A DNA stretch of 64,000 nucleotides, from positions 62,001 to 126,000 of the forward strand of contig CAADXH010000018.1 in NCBI GenBank assembly GCA_900752975.1, in the 5' to 3' direction. Within the stretch, counting starts at the first letter, position 1. Each line of letters begins with the position of its first letter. A program made the translations under genes and the position numbers. Shown piece after piece: positions 1-7,457 of the stretch. The notes beneath the pieces are model-generated. The model saw only the letters and a program-made list of their open reading frames with translations. It was not told the DNA's origin and did no database searches. Source of the stretch: Bacilli bacterium (GTDB lineage: Bacteria > Bacillota_I > Bacilli_A > ML615J-28 > CAG-313).

Positions 1-21
1 TTCTGTGAATAAACTTCCCAT
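1..21 (-). CDS. 5' end of an unidentified gene running off the left edge
   Basis: Only the first seven codons are inside the window, reading MGSLFTE on the minus strand. The start is chosen because a clear GGAGG lies at 31-35 (minus strand), nine bases before the ATG at 21. An AACA-N6-TT element at 41-52 fits the promoter pattern used throughout the window, so this is the first gene of its own unit. Nothing can be said about function. Confidence 0.6.
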
Positions 22-40
22 TTTAAAATTCCTCCATTTT

Positions 41-52
41 AAAAATTTTGTT
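41..52 (-). promoter_or_regulatory. AACA-N6-TT promoter for the left-edge gene
   Basis: Minus strand reads AACA, six bases, TT, then AAAA, ending just before the GGAGG of the left-edge gene. It fits AACW-N6-TW, with T where the other sites have A. Confidence 0.45.
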
Positions 53-87
53 TGATATATCTCTATATCTACCTTAATAATATATAC

Positions 88-1302
88 TTACCAAAATTTT
101 TTAGGTCGTCTTTTTACATAGATACAATGATTACGGAATCTTGTGATACCAACGTAATGAAGATTGTTGTTTATATTTCTATTGAGAAACTCTTCAAAGT
201 AGATACCATTATTGAATTCAGAACCTTGACTCATATGTGTTGTAATAGCATACCCAAATTCAAACTTATTTCCTTTAGAAAAGTGAGTTTCTAGTAATGC
301 TTTTCTCTCTTTTCTATCTGCTGTAAGATATCTATAATCAACATCAATATCCTTGAAATAAGAATCTACAATATCCGGTTTGAATGACATTTTGAATGTG
401 TTGTCTTCATGGTTATAACTTGCTGGACTAATCATAGATACACAGTTTCCTACGAGTCCATTTGTTAAACTAATTCCACCACATTCTTCTTGCCAATTAT
501 TCTTTCTACAAACAACTCTTTCACCAAGATTTGGAATAGAATTAATGAATCCGAACATATTATGACGAACATGATTATTTATATTATCTCTAGTAGCGTT
601 CTTTCCACAGATTACAATATCTGATTGAGCAATCATATTGTCTGTTACCTCATCGTCATAAATAACTGTAACATTTCTAAATTTGCCATGAGGTAATGGT
701 CGTCCATTAATGAGTAACTGTGAGAATTTGATAATTGTATTATCACTAGCTTGTCTCATAATTTCAGTTAGTTTATGAACTCTTTCTGGATTATTTAAAT
801 ACCCAGGTTTACCAACTACAGGTGGTAACTGGTCAATATCACCAGCAGCAATTACAGGTATATTCATACTATCAATAATTAACCGCATATCAGCTGGAAC
901 CATACCTGCTTCATCTACAATGATTAAGTCAATATTATCAAGATGTGTTTTAGGAATGAATACCATCTTAAATTTCGGTTTATTAAAGACAGGATCTAGT
1001 TCTTGTTCACCTTTGTCATTTAATACAGGCATTTCTATAAAGTCATATAACCAAGAAAAAATAGTACCTGCATTTTGCATTCCTTTTGTACGCATATTGA
1101 TTGTTGCTGACCCTGTATAAGCCATAGGTGCAACACGCTCAATATCAATATGCAATGCTTCCAATATCTTATTGATAAGGAATGTTTTTCCGGAACCTGG
1201 TGGTCCAGAAATTTCAAAAGTTTGTTCAGTACCCTGACGCCACCATCTGATGGCGTCATTGAATACTTTTGTCTGTGATTGATTTAATTCAACAGGAATC
1301 AT
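88..1302 (-). CDS. SF1B DNA helicase, RecD/Dda-like
   Basis: This 404-residue protein has the order of motifs of a superfamily 1B helicase of the T4 Dda / RecD2 type, a 5'-3' DNA translocase used in replication start, fork restart or recombination. Seen: Walker A SGPPGSGKT near residue 33, Walker B IIVDEAGM, the motif III segment GDIDQLPPV, the C-terminal YAITTHMSQGSEF (UvrD_C_2 type) and motif VI YVGITRFRNH. The length matches Dda (about 440) better than full RecD. The start codon overlaps the end of the upstream gene by four bases, with AAGGAG ahead, so the two are cotranscribed. The superfamily is clear; the exact role in the phage is inference. Confidence 0.88.
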   Translation of the reverse strand: MIPVELNQSQTKVFNDAIRWWRQGTEQTFEISGPPGSGKTFLINKILEALHIDIERVAPMAYTGSATINMRTKGMQNAGTIFSWLYDFIEMPVLNDKGEQELDPVFNKPKFKMVFIPKTHLDNIDLIIVDEAGMVPADMRLIIDSMNIPVIAAGDIDQLPPVVGKPGYLNNPERVHKLTEIMRQASDNTIIKFSQLLINGRPLPHGKFRNVTVIYDDEVTDNMIAQSDIVICGKNATRDNINNHVRHNMFGFINSIPNLGERVVCRKNNWQEECGGISLTNGLVGNCVSMISPASYNHEDNTFKMSFKPDIVDSYFKDIDVDYRYLTADRKERKALLETHFSKGNKFEFGYAITTHMSQGSEFNNGIYFEEFLNRNINNNLHYVGITRFRNHCIYVKRRPKKFW

Positions 1303-1820
1303 TTCTTTTTATCTCCTTTTAAAGTTTGCTGAGTTAATCGATCAATATTAACTTGATTGTCAATTAAAGCCAGTGTATTATAATCACTGATACTGTTATT
1401 CTCCATAATATTGATTAAATCAATCCAACAAACTGTTTCGTTTGTAAAAGGGTGAGAGGTAATATCTCCTCTGTTTGTTCTACAAGTAGCATATAACATA
1501 TTCGGATTGTTAAGATACTTGGAAATGAAGAACGCAGAGATACTAAAGTTACTATCTTCTTTCATTCTGATAATAGCATATCTATTGAACAAATAGTAAG
1601 CAATCTTTCTATTGCTGAAAGGCTCATAGTTAATAGAATACTTATCAGGGAATTCGAACAGAATCTTAGGATAATTGATGGACTTACCATCAATATGCAC
1701 AGGCATTCCATTCTCTACAAAGATGCCATTATTGATATTGATTTCCAATACCAATAGTAAGTTGTACTCGATTTCATCCATTGCCTTTTTCACGTCTGAT
1801 ACATTGTAACCGATTTCCAT
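1299..1820 (-). CDS. Unknown protein, 173 aa, cotranscribed with the SF1 helicase
   Basis: I do not recognise this protein. It is a soluble mixed alpha/beta sequence with no signal peptide or membrane segment and a lysine-rich C-terminal tail (LKGDKKK). Its stop overlaps the helicase start by four bases, which suggests translational coupling and possibly a helicase partner. Its leader carries an early-type promoter motif (1869-1886) followed by a perfect 7-bp hairpin (1851-1869), then AAGGAGA. Confidence 0.6.
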   Translation of the reverse strand: MEIGYNVSDVKKAMDEIEYNLLLVLEININNGIFVENGMPVHIDGKSINYPKILFEFPDKYSINYEPFSNRKIAYYLFNRYAIIRMKEDSNFSISAFFISKYLNNPNMLYATCRTNRGDITSHPFTNETVCWIDLINIMENNSISDYNTLALIDNQVNIDRLTQQTLKGDKKK

Positions 1821-1850
1821 AATTAAATGTCTCCTTAATATAAATTTACT

Positions 1851-1886
1851 TTAAGAGTTGTGCTCTTAACACTTTTATAATATATA
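1851..1886 (-). promoter_or_regulatory. Early-type promoter plus 5' hairpin for the 1820 gene
   Basis: Minus strand 1886-1869 reads TATATATTATAAAAGTGT, one mismatch from the core TATATATTATAATAGTG of the recurring motif. It is followed at once by the perfect inverted repeat TTAAGAG/CTCTTAA with a five-base loop, which would fold at or near the transcript 5' end. Confidence 0.55.
1868..1879 (+). promoter_or_regulatory. AACA-N6-TA promoter for the 1906 gene
   Basis: AACA-CTTTTA-TA followed by ATATATAAATC, about 13 bases before the AAAGGGG ribosome site. It overlaps the opposite-strand early-type motif, so one stretch of DNA appears to serve both directions. Confidence 0.55.
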
Positions 1887-1905
1887 AATCGAAAGGGGTT
1901 TGTGT

Positions 1906-2256
1906 ATGAAAGACTATTCTAACTACAATTTTATACATGAAGCTGTTCTATATGAAACAGTAGATAAGTATGAAGAACAAGGAATTAAACATCCGTTTTT
2001 TATTAAAGCACTTGTTCCTTTGGAAACAGAATCAGGACAAACAATCAATATTGATAAGTCTAATATTTATAATAAGGATTTGTCTTGGTTATCTACTTAT
2101 TCAATGACAAGTGAGAGAACAATTGACTTATACTTACCAAAATATCTTATGTTAGATTTTCCTAATAAGTATATCCAAAAGGGTACTAAGTTTCTTGTAG
2201 CTTTTATCGGTGGAAATATTAACAATTGTCAAATTATAGGGAGGTGTTATGAATGA
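1906..2256 (+). CDS. Probable baseplate or virion protein
   Basis: This 117-residue protein is unlabelled by any motif I can name with certainty. It ends in a strand-rich segment (KGTKFLVAFIGGNINNCQIIGRC) of a kind seen in small OB-fold or baseplate proteins. It overlaps the following gp53-like wedge gene by four bases, which supports a baseplate role. ATG 1906 is preferred over TTG 1900 because AAAGGGG lies about seven bases upstream of it. The role is inferred mainly from the neighbour. Confidence 0.45.
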   Translation: MKDYSNYNFIHEAVLYETVDKYEEQGIKHPFFIKALVPLETESGQTINIDKSNIYNKDLSWLSTYSMTSERTIDLYLPKYLMLDFPNKYIQKGTKFLVAFIGGNINNCQIIGRCYE

Positions 2257-2684
2257 GTACGAAAACAAATACTTCATTCACACTAGATCAATTTGCTGAT
2301 AGTAAATCATCAAATGATATATCGTATTATTCTATGAGTCTATTAGAGAAAGACCCAAGTACAAATATTGAATATGACGTATTTAATGTTATATCTGATT
2401 ATATGAATGAACTCAAACAGATGTCCCATCCTGTAACATTATCAGAAACGGAATATTATACTTATCGATTTAAGCCAAAACTTCTCGCAAAATATCTATA
2501 TGGTAATACAGAGCTATACTTTATCATCTTATGGATAAATGATATGTGGTCAGTAAAAGATTTTAATCTTCGAACGATAAAACTGATTAAGAATACAGAA
2601 CTTTCTGAAGCATTGAGTAAAATAAACGCCTCAGAAAAGTCCTTTATTAAAGCTTATAATGAAGCTGCATTAGCCAACTTTTGA
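2253..2684 (+). CDS. Baseplate wedge protein, T4 gp53-like
   Basis: The 143-residue product carries the signature stretch of gp53-type wedge proteins: a YRFKPKLLAKYLYG segment followed by NTELYFIILWINDM, near residues 70-98. In T4, gp53 joins neighbouring baseplate wedges. The start overlaps the upstream stop (ATGA-type junction), so both come from one message. Its last 15 bases overlap, tail to tail, the end of the replicative helicase gene on the other strand. No terminator hairpin is visible between them. Confidence 0.65.
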   Translation: MSTKTNTSFTLDQFADSKSSNDISYYSMSLLEKDPSTNIEYDVFNVISDYMNELKQMSHPVTLSETEYYTYRFKPKLLAKYLYGNTELYFIILWINDMWSVKDFNLRTIKLIKNTELSEALSKINASEKSFIKAYNEAALANF

Positions 2685-4838
2685 TTGAGAGATAACTTTC
2701 TTAAGATACTTCAGATATGCATCTCTATCAACATCTGGAACTCTAATAAACAATCCGTTTGAAGAACAATCATCTTCGGGCACATAGGTTTTAGTCGGTT
2801 TTACAAACTTATCTGTATCTGGAATTTCTCCATTCTTCATCATCATAAAATGAGAATACAACATTCCAAAATCAGCTTCTGTAAACTTATCCATCTCACT
2901 TCTACCATATTTGATATTATAATCATGTGCTAATCGTTCTTCTTTACTTCCTGTTGGGTTATAGATTCTAGTATATTCGTCTGAATATCTAGAAATACCA
3001 TTTAACGAATTGATTGACGGACTCATAATATTACCCATCTCCTCTTTTTTAACTACTCTTAATACGTCTTCTGGACATGAACCATCAAGATTTGGAATTC
3101 CATTCTTGAGTTTTGATCCATCTCTCCAATATACATTATAGAACGGTTTTGTACCATCGCTATTTAAAACAATGGGGTTCTGAACTTTCGGAACCTCAGT
3201 GTTTTCTTCCAAAATTGTCGGCTTACGATTATCATTGTTTGGAATTTCTACAGATTCATCAACTTCACATCCTTCTACATTCTTACAACTCAAGTCTAGT
3301 TCATATAACGGTTTCTTCAATCCGACGTCACACATTAAACTAATACTATCGATATTCTCATAAGGATGATAAATTCCGGTACAATAATCCAATGGTTTTG
3401 TATACGGTTCAAATCTATGCTTTACCAACTTAATAGACAGATACTTTTCTTTCAATCTCTTGATATAAGAAGGCGTAATAATAAATGCACCATCCAAGTT
3501 ATTCAGAATCAACATAGACTCACCAAGATTACTTCTGTCAATACAGTTTGCTAGATTAAGGGCACCTTTTTCTCTTGCTTCATCAACTTTCTTATTAGCT
3601 TCACGATTCAATTGTCCTGCTGTAATTACTGGAATATCCATTTCTGCAGAAATCGTCTTCATCTCATTAATGATAGCACCAAGTCTTAATCTTTCTTCAG
3701 AAGCACTAAAACGGTCGATTGACTTGATTACATTGATATAGTCTACAATATAACAGATTACTTCATAATTACTTTCTGCTAATGTATCAGCGAAATCATA
3801 TAAGTAACCTGTATCAATCGTATTACTCGGTTCATATTTGATAATAACATCGATAGGGTCTTTATCGTTTACAACCAATCCATTCTGTCTCATCAATTCA
3901 ACTACTTTATCACTATTTCCAATTTCAGACATTCTCTGACCAGTTACCATAGAACAAAGACGAGTAAAAGTTTCTCTCTTTGTATTTTCAAGTGTAAGAT
4001 ATACAATCGCTGGTTTCTTAGTAGGGTCTTTGGTTTTATAGTTTTTATTATACTTCTTTAACTGCAACGCTAAATTCAAAAGAGTTAATGATTTACCTTC
4101 ACCCTGTAATCCAAAGAAGCCATATACTCTTGCATTTTCAAATCCACCACCAAGTAGATAGTTTAAACCTACCATACCTGTAGATAACTTACTAGAAGTG
4201 TTCGAAACATATGTGTATGTGTCTTTCGCATAATCTTCAAAAATACCAGGTCTAAGAGATACAAATTCCTGTTCTGGATTTATAACTTTATTATTTCTGA
4301 TATGATTATTACAATCAGCAATCATACCTTTCCAATTATTAACGATTGCTGTTTTTTCATATGCAGACGCACTATCAAAATCTCTGCTGATTTCTGCAAA
4401 TCTATGGATATAAGAAGAGAATGTTGCACTATCAAGTAAACTTGTTACCATTGTATTTACATATTCTACATCTTGGTTCGACATTTCTTGAAGATTGATA
4501 TTATAATGTCCTGCATGTGTTACATCTCTAGAAACAATATAATCCATGACTTTCTTGGCGTCATACAAACCATATTTTAATCTTGCATCTAGTGCAAATC
4601 GAATAAAATCAATTCTTTCAATATCAGCATCACTTTTATAGTCATTTGGGTTAATGATACTGAAAAGTTCTTTGATTGTTTTATATCCCTTAGTCTTGAT
4701 ATTTTTGTTTTCTGATACTAGATAAGAACAAATCAAATCTAGAATTACATAACTTAATTTTTGTGTAAGTTCTCTTACTGGTTCTGAAGATTTACTTCTT
4801 CTTGAGTTTTCATATCTTTGAGAAATTTTTACTGCCAT
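2670..4838 (-). CDS. Replicative DNA helicase, DnaB/gp41-like
   Basis: A 722-residue RecA-fold helicase of the DnaB family, the hexameric motor of the replication fork. Seen: GMVGLNYLLGGG before the Walker A loop GLQGEGKS (about residues 246-253), the H1a-type VYLTLEN, Walker B VICYIVDYINVI, and the H3-type AGQLNREANKKV followed by SIKLVKHRFEP. The N-terminal 220 residues are helical, as in DnaB N domains. The C-terminal 200 residues after the motor are not recognisable and make the protein longer than DnaB (about 470). Own promoter at 4871-4882 and AGGAGG before the ATG. Confidence 0.85.
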   Translation of the reverse strand: MAVKISQRYENSRRSKSSEPVRELTQKLSYVILDLICSYLVSENKNIKTKGYKTIKELFSIINPNDYKSDADIERIDFIRFALDARLKYGLYDAKKVMDYIVSRDVTHAGHYNINLQEMSNQDVEYVNTMVTSLLDSATFSSYIHRFAEISRDFDSASAYEKTAIVNNWKGMIADCNNHIRNNKVINPEQEFVSLRPGIFEDYAKDTYTYVSNTSSKLSTGMVGLNYLLGGGFENARVYGFFGLQGEGKSLTLLNLALQLKKYNKNYKTKDPTKKPAIVYLTLENTKRETFTRLCSMVTGQRMSEIGNSDKVVELMRQNGLVVNDKDPIDVIIKYEPSNTIDTGYLYDFADTLAESNYEVICYIVDYINVIKSIDRFSASEERLRLGAIINEMKTISAEMDIPVITAGQLNREANKKVDEAREKGALNLANCIDRSNLGESMLILNNLDGAFIITPSYIKRLKEKYLSIKLVKHRFEPYTKPLDYCTGIYHPYENIDSISLMCDVGLKKPLYELDLSCKNVEGCEVDESVEIPNNDNRKPTILEENTEVPKVQNPIVLNSDGTKPFYNVYWRDGSKLKNGIPNLDGSCPEDVLRVVKKEEMGNIMSPSINSLNGISRYSDEYTRIYNPTGSKEERLAHDYNIKYGRSEMDKFTEADFGMLYSHFMMMKNGEIPDTDKFVKPTKTYVPEDDCSSNGLFIRVPDVDRDAYLKYLKKVISQSKVG

Positions 4839-4870
4839 TATAATAACCTCCTATATTGAGTTTATATCTT

Positions 4871-4882
4871 TACATGATTGTT
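4871..4882 (-). promoter_or_regulatory. AACA-N6-TA promoter of the replicative helicase
   Basis: Minus strand AACA-ATCATG-TA followed by AAG, about 20 bases before the AGGAGG of the 4838 gene. Confidence 0.5.
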
Positions 4883-4886
4883 TAGT

Positions 4887-4924
4887 GTATAGTAGTTTAA
4901 TACTATTTTTGATACGTTAACGTA
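4887..4924. promoter_or_regulatory. Hairpin and 12-bp palindrome upstream of the replicative helicase
   Basis: Two symmetric elements lie side by side: the inverted repeat ATAGTA/TACTAT (about 4889-4906) and the perfect palindrome TACGTTAACGTA (4913-4924). They sit 30-70 bases upstream of the helicase leader. The hairpin resembles that in the 9764 gene leader. An operator is possible but unproven. Confidence 0.35.
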
Positions 4925-4939
4925 CATAATGCGTTTAAT

Positions 4940-4977
4940 AACAAAAAATAAAGGAGGTGAATTACTCACCCCCTTTC
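4940..4977 (-). terminator. Terminator after the tandem paralog pair
   Basis: Minus strand stem AAAGGGGGTGA / TCACCTCCTTT with one internal mismatch, followed by ATTTTTTG, directly downstream of the 4999 stop. Confidence 0.7.
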
Positions 4978-4998
4978 TTTCTCTTTGCTGGAAAATTA

Positions 4999-5547
4999 TC
5001 ACTTAAAGACTTTTTGAATATATACATGTCTATACATGGATTCAAGAACACGCTTGGTAGTTTTAACCATAACAAAACGTTTGGTAGTTTTATCCATAAC
5101 AGAATAACTCTCAAAATCAACCAATGCTCTTGCGTCAACATATCCTTCTTTCAGCAATCTAGTGATCTGAGTATAGAAAATGTCATGTTGACTTTTTTCT
5201 AAGACAAAGAATATAGGAACATCGCTTGTTGTCAATTCATTATACTCCAGTAGTTTTTCGATTATTTTAACGCATTTTTGAATATTACAAACATCAAAAT
5301 TACGAACAATAATGCAAGTTTTAACCGTTCCTTTACAAGCCCAAACAATATCTCCATGGGTTATAGAAAGACTACGAATGAATTCTTTGCTATTTATTGT
5401 AGTATCAATAAGATCAAGCTCAAACATGAATTTTCTATCTTTCTTATCTTGTTCGGACAAGAAGAATTTGCAATTCAAAATTCCTTCATTAACAAACTTT
5501 ACTTCAATGAGAGTTCCATTAAAAATACTGTTAAATACATCTTTCAT
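4999..5547 (-). CDS. Unknown protein, second copy of a tandem paralog pair
   Basis: Function unknown; 182 residues, starting MKDVFNSIFN. The start at 5547 is chosen because an AGGAGG-type site (GGAGGT, 5553-5558 on the minus strand) precedes it; the frame is open further upstream, but that extension is repeat-derived. It is clearly a paralog of the gene upstream: both have a segment EFI..L.I..G, then a CKG motif, then CI(I/V)V, then DVPIFF, then GY.(D/E)A..LV..E. The 19 bases around both start codons, from the ATG back through the ribosome site, are identical, which marks a fairly recent duplication. The pair is driven by an early-type promoter. Confidence 0.6.
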   Translation of the reverse strand: MKDVFNSIFNGTLIEVKFVNEGILNCKFFLSEQDKKDRKFMFELDLIDTTINSKEFIRSLSITHGDIVWACKGTVKTCIIVRNFDVCNIQKCVKIIEKLLEYNELTTSDVPIFFVLEKSQHDIFYTQITRLLKEGYVDARALVDFESYSVMDKTTKRFVMVKTTKRVLESMYRHVYIQKVFK

Positions 5548-5576
5548 AATATACCTCCGATTACTTTGAGTTCTTT

Positions 5577-6104
5577 TCAGTTTCTTGCTTCTGCCAAAAA
5601 GATTCCCGTACTCTGCCAAAAAGATTCCCATACTTCGTATTTAGTTTTTAACATGGATTTATATATCTCATTTTTAGCCTTAAGCAGAACTTTATTATTT
5701 TCTAGCTGAACCAAGGTGTTCGCTTCAAGATACCCATTCATGAGTAACAAAATATCCCATTCAAATGACAAGTTAAGCAACCCAGTGTCGAATATGAAGA
5801 ATATTGGGACATCATCCATATTCTCATCTTTCACATATTGTTCAAGACTTTTAACACTCCCTACAATATCATTATTATCCCAGTCAAAAACAACTATGCA
5901 ATTGTCAACAATACCCTTACAAACTTCATATACTTCTCCACGAATTATAGCGAGCTTCTGGATAAATTCTTCATCATCTTTTGTGATGTCGATAACCTCA
6001 AATTTGACAAATCTGTATCCTTCATCAAATTCTTCTGGTGTTGGTTCGATAACGTAATCAAGAATTCCATCACATAAAGCTTTCTCTGTTTTTACATTTT
6101 TCAT
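5577..6104 (-). CDS. Unknown protein, first copy of a tandem paralog pair
   Basis: A 175-residue paralog of the following gene, sharing the CKG...CIVV, DVPIFF and GYLEANTLV segments. No family is recognised. It is acidic and soluble with no membrane segment. Its 3' end contains two near-identical 22-bp direct repeats, so the last residues (SFWQSTGIFLAEARN) are probably shaped by repeat expansion rather than ancestral. The leader has the early-type motif at 6160-6177, so I infer expression soon after infection, possibly as a host-interaction protein. Confidence 0.6.
   Translation of the reverse strand: MKNVKTEKALCDGILDYVIEPTPEEFDEGYRFVKFEVIDITKDDEEFIQKLAIIRGEVYEVCKGIVDNCIVVFDWDNNDIVGSVKSLEQYVKDENMDDVPIFFIFDTGLLNLSFEWDILLLMNGYLEANTLVQLENNKVLLKAKNEIYKSMLKTKYEVWESFWQSTGIFLAEARN
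5591..5634. repeat. Tandem 22-bp direct repeat, two copies
   Basis: The unit beginning CTGCCAAAAAGATTCCC occurs at 5591-5612 and 5613-5634 with one mismatch. Twenty-two is not a multiple of three, so gaining or losing a unit shifts the reading frame at the end of the 5577-6104 gene. Confidence 0.8.
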
Positions 6105-6159
6105 AATATACCTCCGATTATAGGACGAGTTCTTTATAACAGATTTCTGTATCCTATTA

Positions 6160-6177
6160 TCACTATTATAATATATA
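6160..6177 (-). promoter_or_regulatory. Early-type promoter of the tandem paralog pair
   Basis: Minus strand reads TATATATTATAATAGTGA, the consensus form of the second motif class. An imperfect inverted repeat (ATAATAG...CTGTTAT) follows. An AACT with a seven-base spacer to TA also lies just before the ribosome site, a poor fit to the other class. Confidence 0.6.
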
Positions 6178-6181
6178 AATA

Positions 6182-7303
6182 TTATAAAGTTTCTGATAAT
6201 ATTTTTATCAGTTCGTCTGATGTTATAAACTCTTCTCCTTTATTCTGGTTTACATACTTAGCAAAGATTTCATATTCAGATAAGTTATTGTCGAAGATAT
6301 AATCATACTGAGCAAACTTATCATTTGTCTTCTGATTCTCTTTCATCGATTCAATGAAACCAGAATCCTGTACGTCAATAATTATATTCTGTCCTTTTGT
6401 ACTGAAGTATTGTTTAACTGCATCTGTTGAAGTTGTAGCATTTCGAAATCTTATCTTCAAATAATCAATACCAGAATTCTTTAGTTGAATGATATAGTTT
6501 ATGATTTCCTTTACATCACAATCTACCATATTATCTAAGTTTATTGTATCGTATCGAAAAGATTTGATTGGTTGAAACTGTACAGAATATTGATGAGTCG
6601 GTACATCGTATAAACAGATAAGAAAACCTTTTTCTTGTTCTTCTCCAAATCTCCATCTTAATGGACTACCAGAATAATAAATATGGTTTTGGTAACATCC
6701 TTGTACATGAACATGTCCACATAAGATAGGACCATTACAACGAGCAAAACTGTTAATATCGAATACTGGGCTTTTAACTGTATCTAAATCTTCTCTATCT
6801 AATCCATAGATTGCACCTTTGATATTACCATGAAGAACAGCCATATCATAGTCCTGAGTATAATATAGCAATTGTTCATAATACTCTCTACCTTTGTTAT
6901 ATTCTTCTGGAATGCATAAAACCTTTGTTCCTTTGATGTCTTGAAACTGCATATTCTCTACAATTCTTATATCTACTCCAGAGTTTATATATCGATAGAA
7001 TAGTTTCAATTGGTCTGCATCATGTGAAAAAGTACCATGTAATAATACAAGTGTAGCATTATTTTGAATACAAAGCTTTACAATTTCATCTACAAATAGT
7101 AAGGCATACATAATAACATCTGAGTTTGACATAAACTTATGATGGAACAAATCTCCATTAATAAAGAATGCATCGAAATGAATCTTTCTAACTTCATTTA
7201 TCATTTGTTCCATTAATATATCATATTGTAGTTTTGGATCCATTGCTCCAAAATGAATATCTGCTGTATGAATCTCAACTAACGTCCTATTATAGTATTG
7301 CAT
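6182..7303 (-). CDS. SbcD/Mre11-like nuclease, T4 gp47 type
   Basis: A 373-residue calcineurin-like phosphoesterase of the SbcD/Mre11/gp47 family. This is the nuclease subunit that works with an SbcC/Rad50/gp46 ATPase in end processing and recombination-dependent replication. Metal-binding motifs are in order: ADIHFG near residue 14, INGDLFHHK near 48, LLHGTFSHDADQ near 93-104, and CGHVHVQGCY with SGSPLRWRFGE near 195-220. The length is that of gp47 (339) rather than long SbcD. The partner gp46 is not in this window. Its promoter is at 7333-7344 and the ribosome site is TCGGAGG. Confidence 0.85.
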   Translation of the reverse strand: MQYYNRTLVEIHTADIHFGAMDPKLQYDILMEQMINEVRKIHFDAFFINGDLFHHKFMSNSDVIMYALLFVDEIVKLCIQNNATLVLLHGTFSHDADQLKLFYRYINSGVDIRIVENMQFQDIKGTKVLCIPEEYNKGREYYEQLLYYTQDYDMAVLHGNIKGAIYGLDREDLDTVKSPVFDINSFARCNGPILCGHVHVQGCYQNHIYYSGSPLRWRFGEEQEKGFLICLYDVPTHQYSVQFQPIKSFRYDTINLDNMVDCDVKEIINYIIQLKNSGIDYLKIRFRNATTSTDAVKQYFSTKGQNIIIDVQDSGFIESMKENQKTNDKFAQYDYIFDNNLSEYEIFAKYVNQNKGEEFITSDELIKILSETL

Positions 7304-7332
7304 TCAATTCACCCTCCGATTTATAATAATTT

Positions 7333-7344
7333 TATAGGAAAGTT
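7333..7344 (-). promoter_or_regulatory. AACT-N6-TA promoter of sbcD-like gene
   Basis: Minus strand AACT-TTCCTA-TA followed by AAATT, about 20 bases before the GGAGG of the 7303 gene. Confidence 0.65.
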
Positions 7345-7362
7345 TTTTAGTAAATTAAAAAA

Positions 7363-7388
7363 AACATAGTTATATATCATTATAGTGA
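7363..7388 (+). promoter_or_regulatory. Double promoter of the 7458 gene: AACA-N6-TA and early-type
   Basis: AACA-TAGTTA-TA at 7363-7374 runs into TATATATCATTATAGTGA at 7371-7388, two mismatches from the early-type consensus. An inverted repeat AATAGCA/TGTTATT follows (about 7389-7406). The leader to the ATG is about 70 bases. Confidence 0.5.
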
Positions 7389-7457
7389 ATAGCAGAAATG
7401 TTATTTCCGACCCGTACGGAATTACGGAGAATTTTAAAATACAGGAGGTATTCTATC

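Noticed and set aside
4871..4890. Plus-strand early-type promoter look-alike (TACATGATTGTTTAGTG)
   Set aside because: Too many mismatches to the 18-mer and no plus-strand gene downstream.
4957..5202. Plus-strand open frames antisense to the tandem paralogs
   Set aside because: They lie opposite clear coding genes with good ribosome sites; the apparent GGAGG there is the stem of the minus-strand terminator.
5553..5631. Longer N terminus for the 4999 gene starting at 5631
   Set aside because: The extra residues come from the frame-shifted 22-bp repeat; the ribosome site at 5553 supports ATG 5547.
7303..7457. Host-type sigma70 promoters for the units here
   Set aside because: TATAAT-like strings are common in such AT-rich DNA, but no consistently spaced -35 TTGACA was found ahead of them; the two phage motifs explain the leaders better.
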